A DNA stretch of 64,000 bases from contig DAOTTQ010000058.1 of assembly GCA_034437555.1 (NCBI GenBank), positions 5,706 through 69,705 on the forward strand. Direction: 5' to 3'. Both the position numbers and the translations under genes were made by a program. Below, piece after piece: positions 49,234 to 57,922 of the stretch (position 1 is the first letter of the stretch; every line of letters begins with the position of its first letter). The DNA comes from JANWYT01 sp034437555. Its GTDB lineage: Bacteria > Chloroflexota > Anaerolineae > Aggregatilineales > Phototrophicaceae. Under the pieces are notes generated by a model, which saw only the letters and a program-made list of their open reading frames with translations, was not told the origin of the DNA and searched no databases.

Positions 49234-52041
49234 ATGAAACGATTGTTATTCCTATTAGGGGCAATTCTTGCCCTACCTACACTTTTGGTGCTAACGCAAG
49301 AAACCAGCACCGCTAACCTTGACATCACGGGCATTAATGCCACACAGTTACCCACAACAGTCATTACAGCTAACTTGCTGGACAATAGCCAAAAACCCAT
49401 CGTTGACTTGGGTATTGACGACTTTGTACTAGAAGGTGAACTTGCCGAAGTGGGGCGCGTGGTGAGTGTCGAAAACGTCACCCGTGAAGACCTAAACTTC
49501 TCTGCGGTCTTGGTCATAGACAGTAGTAGCAGTATGGCAGGCACGCCCATTGAAAAATCGCGCGAAGCTGCCGAACTATTTGTAAATGCACTGGGCGCAA
49601 ATGATTTTGTGTCTTTGATTACATTTAATAGCAGTGTGCGCGTTGTCCGTGACTTTACTACCGATAAAGCGGATGTTATCCAAGCTATTCGCACCTTAGG
49701 CTTTGGTGGGCGCACAGCCCTGTATAAAGCGACAGTTGAAGCCATAGAAAAAGCCGCGACAGCCCCTACCAATCGGCGAGCCGTGATTATCTTGAGTGAC
49801 GGCGCAGAATTTGGTGGCTTAAGTGACTTTGACCGCGAACAAGCCCTAACACGGGCAGAAGCGCGTGGCGTAACGGTATACACCATTGGCTTAGGCTTTA
49901 ACAGTGATTTGTCGTTCTTAACCAGCTTAGCCCAAGATTCTTATGGGCAGTTTTACGCCTCCCCCACTCCCGAACAATTGTCAGGGATTTACCAAGCCCT
50001 AGCCAACCAATTCCGTAGCCAATACGTGATTACGCTAGAAGCCGATGTACCCGCCAATGGCGAAGAATATGACTTTACACTGTTTGCCAATACGCCTTTT
50101 GGGCAAAGCAACATTGTAGCAGGCACCGTACGCGCCCCTATCCCCGTTCCCATTATCACCTTGCCCGACGGCATTTTTGACGCGCCCCTTAGCGAAACCG
50201 TGACGGTTGCGCCCCTTGTGCGTGCCGATGACATTGTAAACACAATTACTGTGACCATTGATGGGCAAGAACAAACGCTACGCAATAACACTTTTACAAT
50301 TAACCCCGCCACACTAACACCAGGCGACCATGAACTGAACATTAACGCACTGGATAGCACTGGCGATACAGGCACGCTCACAACCACCTTCCAAGTGGGT
50401 GCGCTGGCGAGTGCCATCACAGTAAGCGCAGACCCCGACAGCACTGTCATTGAAGGCTTAACCACTTACACCGTAACCGGCGTTGGGCAAACACCCCTAG
50501 CCAATGTGGTGTATAGCATTGGAGATGTCACCGCCGAATCAACCGACCCAAGCGCCGATTTTGCGTTTGAACTCGACCCCTTTGGCTTGCCCGCAGGTGA
50601 AGCAACGCTAAGCATTGTGGCAACCAATGAAGGTGGCGTAAGCACAGAAGAAACGCTGGCATTGCTCATTGCGCCACAAGCCCCCCGTGAAGTGCGCTTA
50701 GACGGTCTTAGTGACGGCGATATTATCAGCGAGCCTGTCACCTTTAGCGTGCTGGCAGATGCCCAAGAAGGCACAGAGCTTAGTGACGTTTCTTTAAGTG
50801 TGGGCGACCAAACCGTTACCGAGTTCCCCTTTACCCTAGACCCCATTGCCTTCCCTGTAGGCGACTTGGACTTAATTGCCAGCGTAACCGATGCCAACGG
50901 CTTAACGACAGAACAAGCCTTTAGCGTGGTCATTGAGGGCGTTGCGCCTCGTGCAACCCTAGATGGTTTGGTGGTTGGCGAAGTAAACAGTGCCTTTGAA
51001 GTGCCGTTTGTGGTGGATAGCCAATCGCCTCTCCAAAGCGTGAGCGTTGCCATTGGCGACACGACACTAGAAGGCGACCCCACTCAAAACAGCGTAGCGA
51101 TTGACCCCGAAGCCATTGGGTTAGAGGCAGGCGACTATACCGCCGTGATTACCCTAACGGATGAAAACGGGCAAACCCAGACGCTTGACGTGCCATTTAC
51201 GTATAGCCCTTCTGCGCCCCCCACCGCCACTGGCGATGCAGAGGCGACTGCCGAAGCCACATCTGACGTAGAAGCGACTGCCGAAGCCACCAGTGATGTT
51301 GGCGTAGAAGTCACTGCGGACGTAGAAGCCACATTAGAACCAGAAGTAACTGCCGAAGCGACGCTTTCTAGTGAAGAACTTACCGCACAAGCCGAAGTCA
51401 GCCAAACGGCGCAATTTGCCGAGTTCTTTACGGCTACCGCGCAATCCGCACAGGCGACGACCACCACGCAATCCGCAGAGGCGACGACCACCGCGCAATT
51501 TGCCGAGTTCTTTACGGCTACCGCGCAATCCGCGCAGGCAACGACCACCGCCCAAGCCGCAGAGGCGACGACCACCGCCCAAGCCATTGCAGAAGCCACC
51601 TCACAACGTGGCACGCAGCAAGCTATAGACAGCGTACAAAGCACCCGTGATTCCCGCAACGCCCAATCCACTGCCAACGCAGTGTCATCGTCAACGGCGC
51701 AGGTGAGCATAGGCACGTCCACAGCAGAAGCCATTAGCACCACCCGCGCCCAAAACGCCCAAGCGACCTTAGACGCGGATGCCACACTAACGGCACAACC
51801 CACCAGCACCAATACGCCCGAACCCGAACCCACCGCCACGCCAACGCTTGAACCTACCGTTGAGCCAACTGTTACAAACACGCCCCCTCCTGCCACATTT
51901 ACCCCTGTGGGCGCAATTCAAACAGACGGTGGACAAGCCCCCGTTGCACCACAAAATCTTACACCCTACTTGTTCTGTGGGGCGGCGTTGATTGTGTTGC
52001 TGATTCTGCTCTTTATCCTTACACGCAGAAAACCCAGCTAA
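49234..52041 (+). CDS. VWA-domain surface protein with Ig-like array and C-terminal anchor
   Basis: A 935-residue exported protein. A signal peptide (MKRLLFLLGAILALPTLLVL) precedes a short domain, then a VWA domain (about 85-270) with the metal site DSSSSMAG (about 96), TALYKAT and LSDGAEFGG. Residues about 280-670 hold four or so Ig-like beta domains, many with an S-V-x-x-G-D-x-T motif. Residues 670-890 are low-complexity Ala/Thr/Gln/Glu sequence, including two exact 28-residue units, then a Pro/Thr stalk. A membrane helix (about 908-928) and RRKP end the chain. The layout is that of a wall-spanning surface adhesin or scaffold. The start is taken at the signal peptide, not at 49135. Confidence 0.88.
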   Translation: MKRLLFLLGAILALPTLLVLTQETSTANLDITGINATQLPTTVITANLLDNSQKPIVDLGIDDFVLEGELAEVGRVVSVENVTREDLNFSAVLVIDSSSSMAGTPIEKSREAAELFVNALGANDFVSLITFNSSVRVVRDFTTDKADVIQAIRTLGFGGRTALYKATVEAIEKAATAPTNRRAVIILSDGAEFGGLSDFDREQALTRAEARGVTVYTIGLGFNSDLSFLTSLAQDSYGQFYASPTPEQLSGIYQALANQFRSQYVITLEADVPANGEEYDFTLFANTPFGQSNIVAGTVRAPIPVPIITLPDGIFDAPLSETVTVAPLVRADDIVNTITVTIDGQEQTLRNNTFTINPATLTPGDHELNINALDSTGDTGTLTTTFQVGALASAITVSADPDSTVIEGLTTYTVTGVGQTPLANVVYSIGDVTAESTDPSADFAFELDPFGLPAGEATLSIVATNEGGVSTEETLALLIAPQAPREVRLDGLSDGDIISEPVTFSVLADAQEGTELSDVSLSVGDQTVTEFPFTLDPIAFPVGDLDLIASVTDANGLTTEQAFSVVIEGVAPRATLDGLVVGEVNSAFEVPFVVDSQSPLQSVSVAIGDTTLEGDPTQNSVAIDPEAIGLEAGDYTAVITLTDENGQTQTLDVPFTYSPSAPPTATGDAEATAEATSDVEATAEATSDVGVEVTADVEATLEPEVTAEATLSSEELTAQAEVSQTAQFAEFFTATAQSAQATTTTQSAEATTTAQFAEFFTATAQSAQATTTAQAAEATTTAQAIAEATSQRGTQQAIDSVQSTRDSRNAQSTANAVSSSTAQVSIGTSTAEAISTTRAQNAQATLDADATLTAQPTSTNTPEPEPTATPTLEPTVEPTVTNTPPPATFTPVGAIQTDGGQAPVAPQNLTPYLFCGAALIVLLILLFILTRRKPS
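51409..51576 (+). repeat. Two in-frame 84-base tandem units inside the VWA gene
   Basis: Units 51409-51492 and 51493-51576 are nearly identical. Each encodes 28 residues with the run AQFAEFFTATAQSAQATTT, and a diverged continuation follows. The exact codon-multiple period shows in-frame slippage or duplication; they lie in the flexible stalk region. Confidence 0.9.
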
Positions 52042-52091
52042 ACGCGAAAGAGGCAATTCATCACGAATTGCCCCTCATTTGTCTTAAAATC

Positions 52092-52122
52092 AACGGGTGC
52101 AGAGTTTTTCTGCACCCGTTTT
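52092..52122. terminator. Bidirectional terminator between the VWA and ClpC genes
   Basis: A 12-bp perfect stem (AACGGGTGCAGA with its complement) closes a five-base loop and is flanked by T-rich sequence on the plus strand and an A/T-rich stretch on the minus strand. It lies between convergent stops at 52041 and 52137. A second weaker hairpin (GAGGCAATTC with GAATTGCCCCTC) precedes it near 52051-52075. Confidence 0.85.
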
Positions 52123-52136
52123 ATGTTGTGTAGCGT

Positions 52137-54620
52137 CTATTGTTCGTTGTGGGGTTGGGGCTGTTGCAGGTAATCGCTTTCGCCATCCTGATGACGCTCG
52201 AATACTAATTCGCCGTTCTGCTCATCAATCACCACCAAATCGCCTTGTTGGAAGTCGCCTTTTAGCAGGCGCACCGAAAGCGGATTTTCAATAAAGCGTT
52301 GTACCGCACGGCGCAAAGGGCGCGCTCCATATTGTGGGTCAAAGCCCTTTTGGGCAATCCAATGACGGGCGGGTTCCGTCATGTGGATGACAATGCCACT
52401 TTCGCGCAGTCGGTCTACCAAGCCCACCATTTGAATATCCACAATGCGCTCGACATCTTGCGTTGTGAGGGGCGCAAAGATGATGGTTTCGTCAATGCGG
52501 TTTAAGAACTCGGGGCGGAATGTTTCGCGCATGGCTTTTTCAATCTTTTGGTGGTCTGCCACTTGGTTCGGTTCATTGGCAGACACAAAGCCCAACGCGC
52601 CACTCTTACGCACGTATTCTGTCCCAAGGTTGCTGGTCATGATGATAACCGTGTTTCTAAAGTCCACCACGCGTCCTTGTCCGTCGGTCATGCGCCCATC
52701 TTCCAAAATTTGTAGGAGGGTGTTCCATACATCAGGGTGTGCTTTTTCGATTTCGTCAAACAAAATTACACGGTAGGGGCGGCGGCGCACAATTTCCGTC
52801 AGTTGCCCGCCTTGCTCATAGCCCACATAGCCAGGAGGCGCACCAAACAACCGCGAGGTGCTGTGCTGTTCACGATATTCGCTCATATCAATGCGGACGA
52901 GGGCTTCTTCGTCATCAAACAAGAACTCTGCCAACGTTTTCGCCAGCTCTGTCTTGCCTACGCCACTGCTCCCCAAGAAGATAAACGAACCAATGGGGCG
53001 TTTGGGGTCTTTTAGTCCACTGCGTGAGCGACGAATCGCATCGGCAATGGCTTGGACAGCATTATCTTGCCCCACGATGCGCTCGTGAAGGGCTTCTTCC
53101 ATACGAAGCAGTTTTTCGCTTTCGGTCTCTAACATCTGGTTGACAGGGATGCCCGTCCATTGTTGAATGACGGCTGCAATGTCATCAACTTCTACCACTT
53201 CATCAAGGGTGTTTTCTTGTTGCCACAGATAGCGAGCGTGTTCATACTCTTGCATCAATTGTAGGCGTTGCATTTTGCAGTCTGCCGCCCGTTCATAATC
53301 CCGCGCAAAGCCCGCCGATTCTTCTTCGTTCATCAGGCGGTCAATGGCGTTCTTCATCTCTTTTAGGCGTGGGGGCATGCTATACAGTGCAACACGCAAA
53401 CGTGCTGCCGCCTCATCTAGCACATCAATGGCTTTGTCGGGCAATTTGCGCCCCGTTAGATAGCGTGCAGAAAGGCGTGCTGCTGCCTCTACGGCAGGGT
53501 CGCTAATAGTCACACGGTGATGCGCTTCGTAGCGGTCACGTAGCACATACAGCATCTCGATGGTATTTTCCACACTCGGCTCATCAACAAAAACGGGTGC
53601 AAAACGGCGGTCTAGTGCGCTATCTTTTTCGATATATTGGCGGTATTCGTCTAACGTGGTTGCGCCAACGGTTTGCAGTTCGCCACGCGCTAGGGCGGGC
53701 TTCATCATGTTGCCTGCGTCAAGGCTACCACTCGCTGCGCCTGCGCCCACCACCGTATGCAGTTCATCAATGAACAGAATGATTTCGCCGTTGCTTCGTT
53801 GTACTTCATCAATGGCGGCTTTTAGGCGTTCTTCAAACTCGCCTCTAAAGCGACTTCCTGCCAGCATCCCCGCCAAGTCTAGGTTAAGGACGCGCTTGCC
53901 CAGCAAAATTTCTGGCACATCACCGCTTGCAATGCGCTGTGCCAAACCTTCAACAATGGCAGTTTTACCCACGCCTGCCTCGCCAATGAGAACGGGGTTG
54001 TTCTTTGTACGGCGCGAAAGAATTTGCATCACGCGCAAAATTTCTTCGTCACGCCCTACTACGGGGTCAAGTTTGCCCTCAATTGCCATACGCGTAAGGT
54101 CACGGCTGTATTTTTCTAGGGTTTGATAACGGCTCTCGGCTTTAGGGTCGGTCACGCGCTGTCCCCCCCGAATATCCTTGATGATGTCGTTAACGCGGTC
54201 ACGGGTGATGTTATAGTCTTGCATAATGCGTGCTGTGCCTGTGCCACGCTCTTCTAAAATTGCCAAAAGCATGTGTTCGGTGCTGATGTACTCATCACCT
54301 AGCTTAACGGCTTCTTCGTTGGCAAGGTCTATCACGCGCTTAACACGGGGGGTAATGAACACTTGGTTTGCGCCCCCTTGCCCATAAATAGCAGCTGTGC
54401 GCGGAGAGCGGCGCAAAATTTCATCCACACGCGAGCGCATGACACTTAAATCGACGCTAAGACGCTCTAAGATTTGTGGGATAACGCCTTCAGGTTGTTC
54501 TAGTAACGCTAGTAAGATGTGTTCCGTGTCTACTTGATTATGCCCATAGCGTTGCAAAATCTCATAAGAACGTGCGGCAGCATCTTGGGCGCGTTCTGTA
54601 AAGCGGTCAAAACGTAGCAT
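52137..54620 (-). CDS. clpC: ClpC-type AAA+ unfoldase, Clp protease ATP-binding subunit
   Basis: An 827-residue double AAA+ chaperone. The Clp N domain is at about 1-145 (FTERAQDAAARSYEILQRYG, HILLALLEQPEG repeat pair). The first ATPase domain has Walker A GEAGVGKTAIVEGL (about 208) and Walker B ILFIDELHTVVGAG (about 278). A UVR motif sits in the short middle domain (MNEEESAGFARDYERAADCK, about 435-454), which marks ClpC rather than ClpB. The second ATPase domain has Walker A GSSGVGKTELAKTLA (about 548) and Walker B VILFDEIEKAHPDV (about 618). It feeds unfolded proteins to ClpP, which is not in this window. AGGGG precedes the ATG. Its 5' side faces the AT-rich TcmP island. Confidence 0.96.
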   Translation of the reverse strand: MLRFDRFTERAQDAAARSYEILQRYGHNQVDTEHILLALLEQPEGVIPQILERLSVDLSVMRSRVDEILRRSPRTAAIYGQGGANQVFITPRVKRVIDLANEEAVKLGDEYISTEHMLLAILEERGTGTARIMQDYNITRDRVNDIIKDIRGGQRVTDPKAESRYQTLEKYSRDLTRMAIEGKLDPVVGRDEEILRVMQILSRRTKNNPVLIGEAGVGKTAIVEGLAQRIASGDVPEILLGKRVLNLDLAGMLAGSRFRGEFEERLKAAIDEVQRSNGEIILFIDELHTVVGAGAASGSLDAGNMMKPALARGELQTVGATTLDEYRQYIEKDSALDRRFAPVFVDEPSVENTIEMLYVLRDRYEAHHRVTISDPAVEAAARLSARYLTGRKLPDKAIDVLDEAAARLRVALYSMPPRLKEMKNAIDRLMNEEESAGFARDYERAADCKMQRLQLMQEYEHARYLWQQENTLDEVVEVDDIAAVIQQWTGIPVNQMLETESEKLLRMEEALHERIVGQDNAVQAIADAIRRSRSGLKDPKRPIGSFIFLGSSGVGKTELAKTLAEFLFDDEEALVRIDMSEYREQHSTSRLFGAPPGYVGYEQGGQLTEIVRRRPYRVILFDEIEKAHPDVWNTLLQILEDGRMTDGQGRVVDFRNTVIIMTSNLGTEYVRKSGALGFVSANEPNQVADHQKIEKAMRETFRPEFLNRIDETIIFAPLTTQDVERIVDIQMVGLVDRLRESGIVIHMTEPARHWIAQKGFDPQYGARPLRRAVQRFIENPLSVRLLKGDFQQGDLVVIDEQNGELVFERHQDGESDYLQQPQPHNEQ

Positions 54621-54870
54621 CGTAGCCCCTTATACTTGGCAGATGTAACCCCCCTCATTGTAACGTCAATACGCATATTTTGCTTGAGAGAGGGGTTAAT
54701 CTGGGTGTGTTATCTATCATGCACACCAGCGTAACGCGCCCGCGTTAGAACAACGTCAACGGGGCATAAAGAATGTGCAAGAGGGGGAGAAAATTTTACT
54801 GAACTTTTCAAGATAAAAGAAATGTGTTTTAATTCTATGTATTATTCTTATCTCACAGAAAGTTGAAATC

Positions 54871-55728
54871 ATGACCCAGTATTTGAGTAGTGTTGAAGAT
54901 GGATTGCCCACCCGTTCAAGTCAAGAATATGCCAAGCTAAAGCTAAAAACCTTAGAGACCTATCTTGACATTACAACAACTGCCATGAGAAACAAGAACT
55001 GGGCGGGAATGTTTTATCTCGATTTGCAGGCGGGGTCGGGTAAAAACAAGATTGGAAAAGAAATTATTTTAGGGTCTCCCCTTATGGCACTCAATTTAGA
55101 GTACCCCTTCACCCACTATAGATTCAATGAGTTAGACAAAAAGCTATCAGATGCTTTAGCTAAAAGAGTTAGCCATAGTTTAATCGAAGATAAGGTGAAA
55201 ATTTTTCAAAAAGACCTCAATGAGGTTGTTTACGAGATATGCGATGAGATTGACGTTTTTGACAAGGCGGCAAGGTTAAAACCAGATACTTGGTCTTCTC
55301 TAAACGTCGCGTTTATCGACCCCCAAGGTTTGGAAGTAAAATGGTCAACTGTAAAACGCTTGGCAAAAGTTCACAAAATGGACTTGATTATTAACTTCTC
55401 GACGAGTGCTATTGTTCGATCAGCAGGCAGGGGAAACAACCAAGCTATTGATGATTTTTATGGAAATGGTTTGTGGATGGAGGACTTGAAGCACCCAACA
55501 CCCCCAAAAAGAAGGCGTGCTTTGATTGACAGATACAGAAAACAACTTGAAGATTTTGGCTACTATATTCAAGAAAATCCCGAGTTAGGCTTTTCGGATA
55601 TGTCCTTCAAAAACAGTAAAAATGCAGAAGTATATAGCCTTATTTTTGCGTCTAAGAGTGAATTAGGCGATAAATTTTGGAAACAATCTAAAAAAAGTGC
55701 TAGTCCGCGCCAATTTGATGGATTTTAG
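54871..55728 (+). CDS. tcmP: Three-Cys-motif partner protein TcmP
   Basis: A 285-residue protein of the TcmP family, known mainly for its repeated association with Gp37/Gp68 (DUF5131, three-Cys-motif) proteins such as the one encoded next to it. The N-terminus has KLKTLETYLDITTTAM (about 25-40). It is followed by a Rossmann-like strand and turn FYLDLQAGSGKNKIGKE (about 48-64), a second strand-acid HYRFNELDKK, and AFIDPQGLEVKWSTVK (about 150-165), an order that recalls class I methyltransferases. Function is unknown. Codon use is clearly AT-richer than in the neighbours. Its last 29 bases overlap the convergent partner gene. Confidence 0.88.
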   Translation: MTQYLSSVEDGLPTRSSQEYAKLKLKTLETYLDITTTAMRNKNWAGMFYLDLQAGSGKNKIGKEIILGSPLMALNLEYPFTHYRFNELDKKLSDALAKRVSHSLIEDKVKIFQKDLNEVVYEICDEIDVFDKAARLKPDTWSSLNVAFIDPQGLEVKWSTVKRLAKVHKMDLIINFSTSAIVRSAGRGNNQAIDDFYGNGLWMEDLKHPTPPKRRRALIDRYRKQLEDFGYYIQENPELGFSDMSFKNSKNAEVYSLIFASKSELGDKFWKQSKKSASPRQFDGF

Positions 55729-56494
55729 CGTCACAATAGTGCTTGGGAAAATCCTCACGCCATTTGCTTCCAGTCCAAACGAGGTTGCCCTTAAAGAATA
55801 CTTGTGTTTCTTGGTTGTCTAACACAGTAAGTACGTTCTCCACCCACTCTGGTTCTGGTTGATAGGTTTTTGCGCCATTTGTAGCCGCACCAATCACTGC
55901 CCATTGCAACTGACTGTCTTGCAAAAGGGGCGCAATATCAAAAGACAGTGGCTCAATGCTCATCCAGCGTACAGGCACACTAAGCTGATGAAGCACTTCA
56001 AGCTGACGCAAAACAAAACGCTTTTGCTGTTGAAAAGAGAGGGGTTTGCCAAACATAAAGCTAGGTGGTGCAGAAACACCAACCCAAACGTTATTGGGCA
56101 ATTCATCCTTAAATTCTAAAAGGCGTGGCGCATTTTTAGTCAAAAGCTGGTAATGATGTTGTGGCGTTTGCCTGCAAATATCTAGCACTTGTTCAATTTC
56201 ATCTCTAGGCACCCACGCGCCCATCAGGTCACTCATGCTGTCTAAGAAGATTTTAGAAGGCGTTTTGAGCTTCATGGGTGCAGACAAAAGTTTAGGATTC
56301 CAATAGTGGTGTTCAAACCCATGCACATAAGATTTTTGCGCCACACGCTCGGCAACCGTTTTCGCATAACATTCAGCCACAGAACCATCAGGCATTTGCC
56401 AAGCACAGGCGTGCTTGCATCCGCCTACAGGATTCCAAGTGTAGTCCGTCCACTCAATGCCTCTTGACCCATTGCTTTTCTTTTGCTTGTTCAT
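55700..56494 (-). CDS. Gp37/Gp68 family (DUF5131) three-Cys-motif protein
   Basis: A 264-residue protein of the phage Gp37/Gp68 family. The N-terminal block IEWTDYTWNPVGGCKHACAW (about 13-32) and AECYAKTVAER (about 41-51) contain three cysteines placed like a radical-SAM cluster motif, although the spacing (C-x3-C, then a third Cys 11 residues on) is not the classic CxxxCxxC. IFLDSMSDLMGAWVPRDEIE, HYQLLTKNAPRL and VRWMSIEPLSFDIAPLL are strong family blocks, and VIGAATNGAKTYQPEPEW follows. It probably binds a metal cluster and forms a TIM-barrel-like fold; the reaction is unknown. Found in phages and islands, it sits here opposite its usual partner TcmP. Confidence 0.9.
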   Translation of the reverse strand: MNKQKKSNGSRGIEWTDYTWNPVGGCKHACAWQMPDGSVAECYAKTVAERVAQKSYVHGFEHHYWNPKLLSAPMKLKTPSKIFLDSMSDLMGAWVPRDEIEQVLDICRQTPQHHYQLLTKNAPRLLEFKDELPNNVWVGVSAPPSFMFGKPLSFQQQKRFVLRQLEVLHQLSVPVRWMSIEPLSFDIAPLLQDSQLQWAVIGAATNGAKTYQPEPEWVENVLTVLDNQETQVFFKGNLVWTGSKWREDFPKHYCDAKIHQIGAD

Positions 56495-56676
56495 TAGGTC
56501 GAATCACTTTCTTCTAGTTGCACTGCTTAAATTGTAACAAATTTCTCACAATTCACCAAGTGATCGTCACGTTACCTTAATTTTAGAACGCAAGTTCTTT
56601 TTAGGCGAGCAAAACTTCATTTTCTCATCTTGTGTTCTAAAAAATGAAAGCCCACTGGCAAAAATAATTATCCCCC

Positions 56677-56879
56677 CTACTTCCTAACAATGATGATGTG
56701 TTCGGCGGTGACACGCGCATACTCGATTGTGCCGTCCTCGTTGTGTGCTACGGCACTTAATGTTAGCTTGCGGTCGTTACGCTCATCTAATTGTGCCGTT
56801 ACAATGTAATGGGTGGCGGGTGGCTTAAGCGGTTTTAGAAAACTAAGGTTAAACGTGACAGTAACACTAGGGGGGCAAT
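56677..56879 (-). pseudogene. C-terminal remnant of a hotdog-fold thioesterase
   Basis: On the minus strand an open frame with no usable start reads VTVTFNLSFLKPLKPPATHY, then IVTAQLDERNDRKLTLSAVA, then HNEDGTIEYARVTAEHIIIV and ends in TAG at 56677. This is the second half of a PaaI/YbgC-like thioesterase (strands after the central helix). Upstream, an in-frame stop lies at about 56890, and the first half with the central helix is missing. No ribosome-binding site or promoter is apparent. It borders the AT-rich TcmP island, so its truncation may mark the insertion edge. The rest of 56495-57001 holds no other coding signal. Confidence 0.6.
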
Positions 56880-57001
56880 CATATAGCTAAGGGGATGTTT
56901 TTTGCGTTCTTTGGGGTGTGAGGACGACCCAACGGGTGCGCCCCCACAAAAGACAACGTTCTATAACACAAAAAACGTTCTGAGGAACGATGCTATCCCA
57001 A

Positions 57002-57838
57002 TTAGTATTTCTTAACGATGCTACGATAAACGGCGGGTTGGCGCGTTTGGATAAATTGAAATTCTTCGCGGTTCTTGCGTACATTGTCAAGGTCAATACG
57101 TGCCACAGCAAACCCTTCAAGGGGTGCGCCACTTTCGGCATCGGTTTCATCTACCATAGACGCATATTCTTCGCCACGCGGACCAACCACCATACTTTGT
57201 CCACCGAACGTTAGCGTTACGTCCTCACCCACACGATTAACGCCTGCTACAAAGACGCTGTTTTCATAGGCACGGGCGCGAATATAAGTGCGCCATTCGT
57301 CAATGTGCGAGGCTTCCCAGTTTGCTATACAACACAGCAAATCTGCGCCTTCTAGGGCAAGGCTACGCGCCACTTCAGGGTAAGCAAGGTCATACCCAAT
57401 CATCAAGCCAATGTTGCCAATGTCGGTTTCGGCAACGGGTAAGCGAAAGCCCTCACGGAACGCCATGCGTTCTTCACCGCGCAAGTGAATTTTGTTATAC
57501 ACTTCCACAAGGTCGCCATCGGGACCCACTAAAATCGCGCTATTGTAAAGCACGCTTTCCACTTTTTCTTTGGTTGCCATGCCAAACGCCACATAAATGC
57601 CATAGTCATTGGCACGTTGGGCAATTAAGTTAATGGTAGGACCTGGCACGCGCTGTGCCACTTCGGTAAAGCGCACCCCTAGCTCATAGCCACTCGTAAT
57701 GAGTTCGGGAAAAACAATCAAATCAACGCGCTGTTGCGAGGCAATCTTAGAAATCATCTCGCTCATTTTGACAAGGTTTTCTTCGGGTTCGCCTAAGCGC
57801 GGCTTCATTTGCACAGTGGCAACGGTTATTTCACGCAT
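57002..57838 (-). CDS. Nitrilase-superfamily protein lacking the catalytic cysteine
   Basis: A 278-residue carbon-nitrogen hydrolase homologue. The fold and two of the three catalytic residues are present: Glu in DLIVFPELITSGYEL (about 40-54, E46) and Lys in VYNKIHLRGEERM (about 113). The nucleophile region reads IGLMIGYDLAYPEVARSL (about 140), where active nitrilases and amidases have ICYD; the codon is GGG, so Gly replaces the catalytic Cys. The strand that follows, GADLLCCIANWEA, keeps two other cysteines close by. Without the nucleophile it should not hydrolyse amides or nitriles by the usual route. Length is otherwise complete. Confidence 0.88.
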   Translation of the reverse strand: MREITVATVQMKPRLGEPEENLVKMSEMISKIASQQRVDLIVFPELITSGYELGVRFTEVAQRVPGPTINLIAQRANDYGIYVAFGMATKEKVESVLYNSAILVGPDGDLVEVYNKIHLRGEERMAFREGFRLPVAETDIGNIGLMIGYDLAYPEVARSLALEGADLLCCIANWEASHIDEWRTYIRARAYENSVFVAGVNRVGEDVTLTFGGQSMVVGPRGEEYASMVDETDAESGAPLEGFAVARIDLDNVRKNREEFQFIQTRQPAVYRSIVKKY

Positions 57839-57882
57839 GTTTTATCCTCATAGTAAATCCGTCTTATCTTCATTGGCTAATT

Positions 57883-57906
57883 GTACAAAAGAATCGCATT
57901 TTGTAC
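57883..57906. repeat. 8-bp inverted repeat between the kinase and nitrilase-like genes
   Basis: GTACAAAA and TTTTGTAC flank eight bases. It lies in the short gap before the kinase 3' end and could be a weak terminator or a protein site. Confidence 0.4.
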
Positions 57907-57922
57907 GATACTGCCCTATCTC

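Noticed and set aside
51409..51576. Possible CRISPR-like repeat
   Set aside because: The two units abut without spacers, keep the reading frame and lie inside a gene.
51135..51896. Long minus-strand open frame inside the VWA gene
   Set aside because: It is the complement of a low-complexity Ala/Thr/Gln coding tract, has no start signals and gives valine/alanine-rich sequence with no family features.
56887..57150. Minus-strand open frame overlapping the end of the nitrilase-like gene
   Set aside because: Different frame from the nitrilase homologue, no start signal and no recognisable features.
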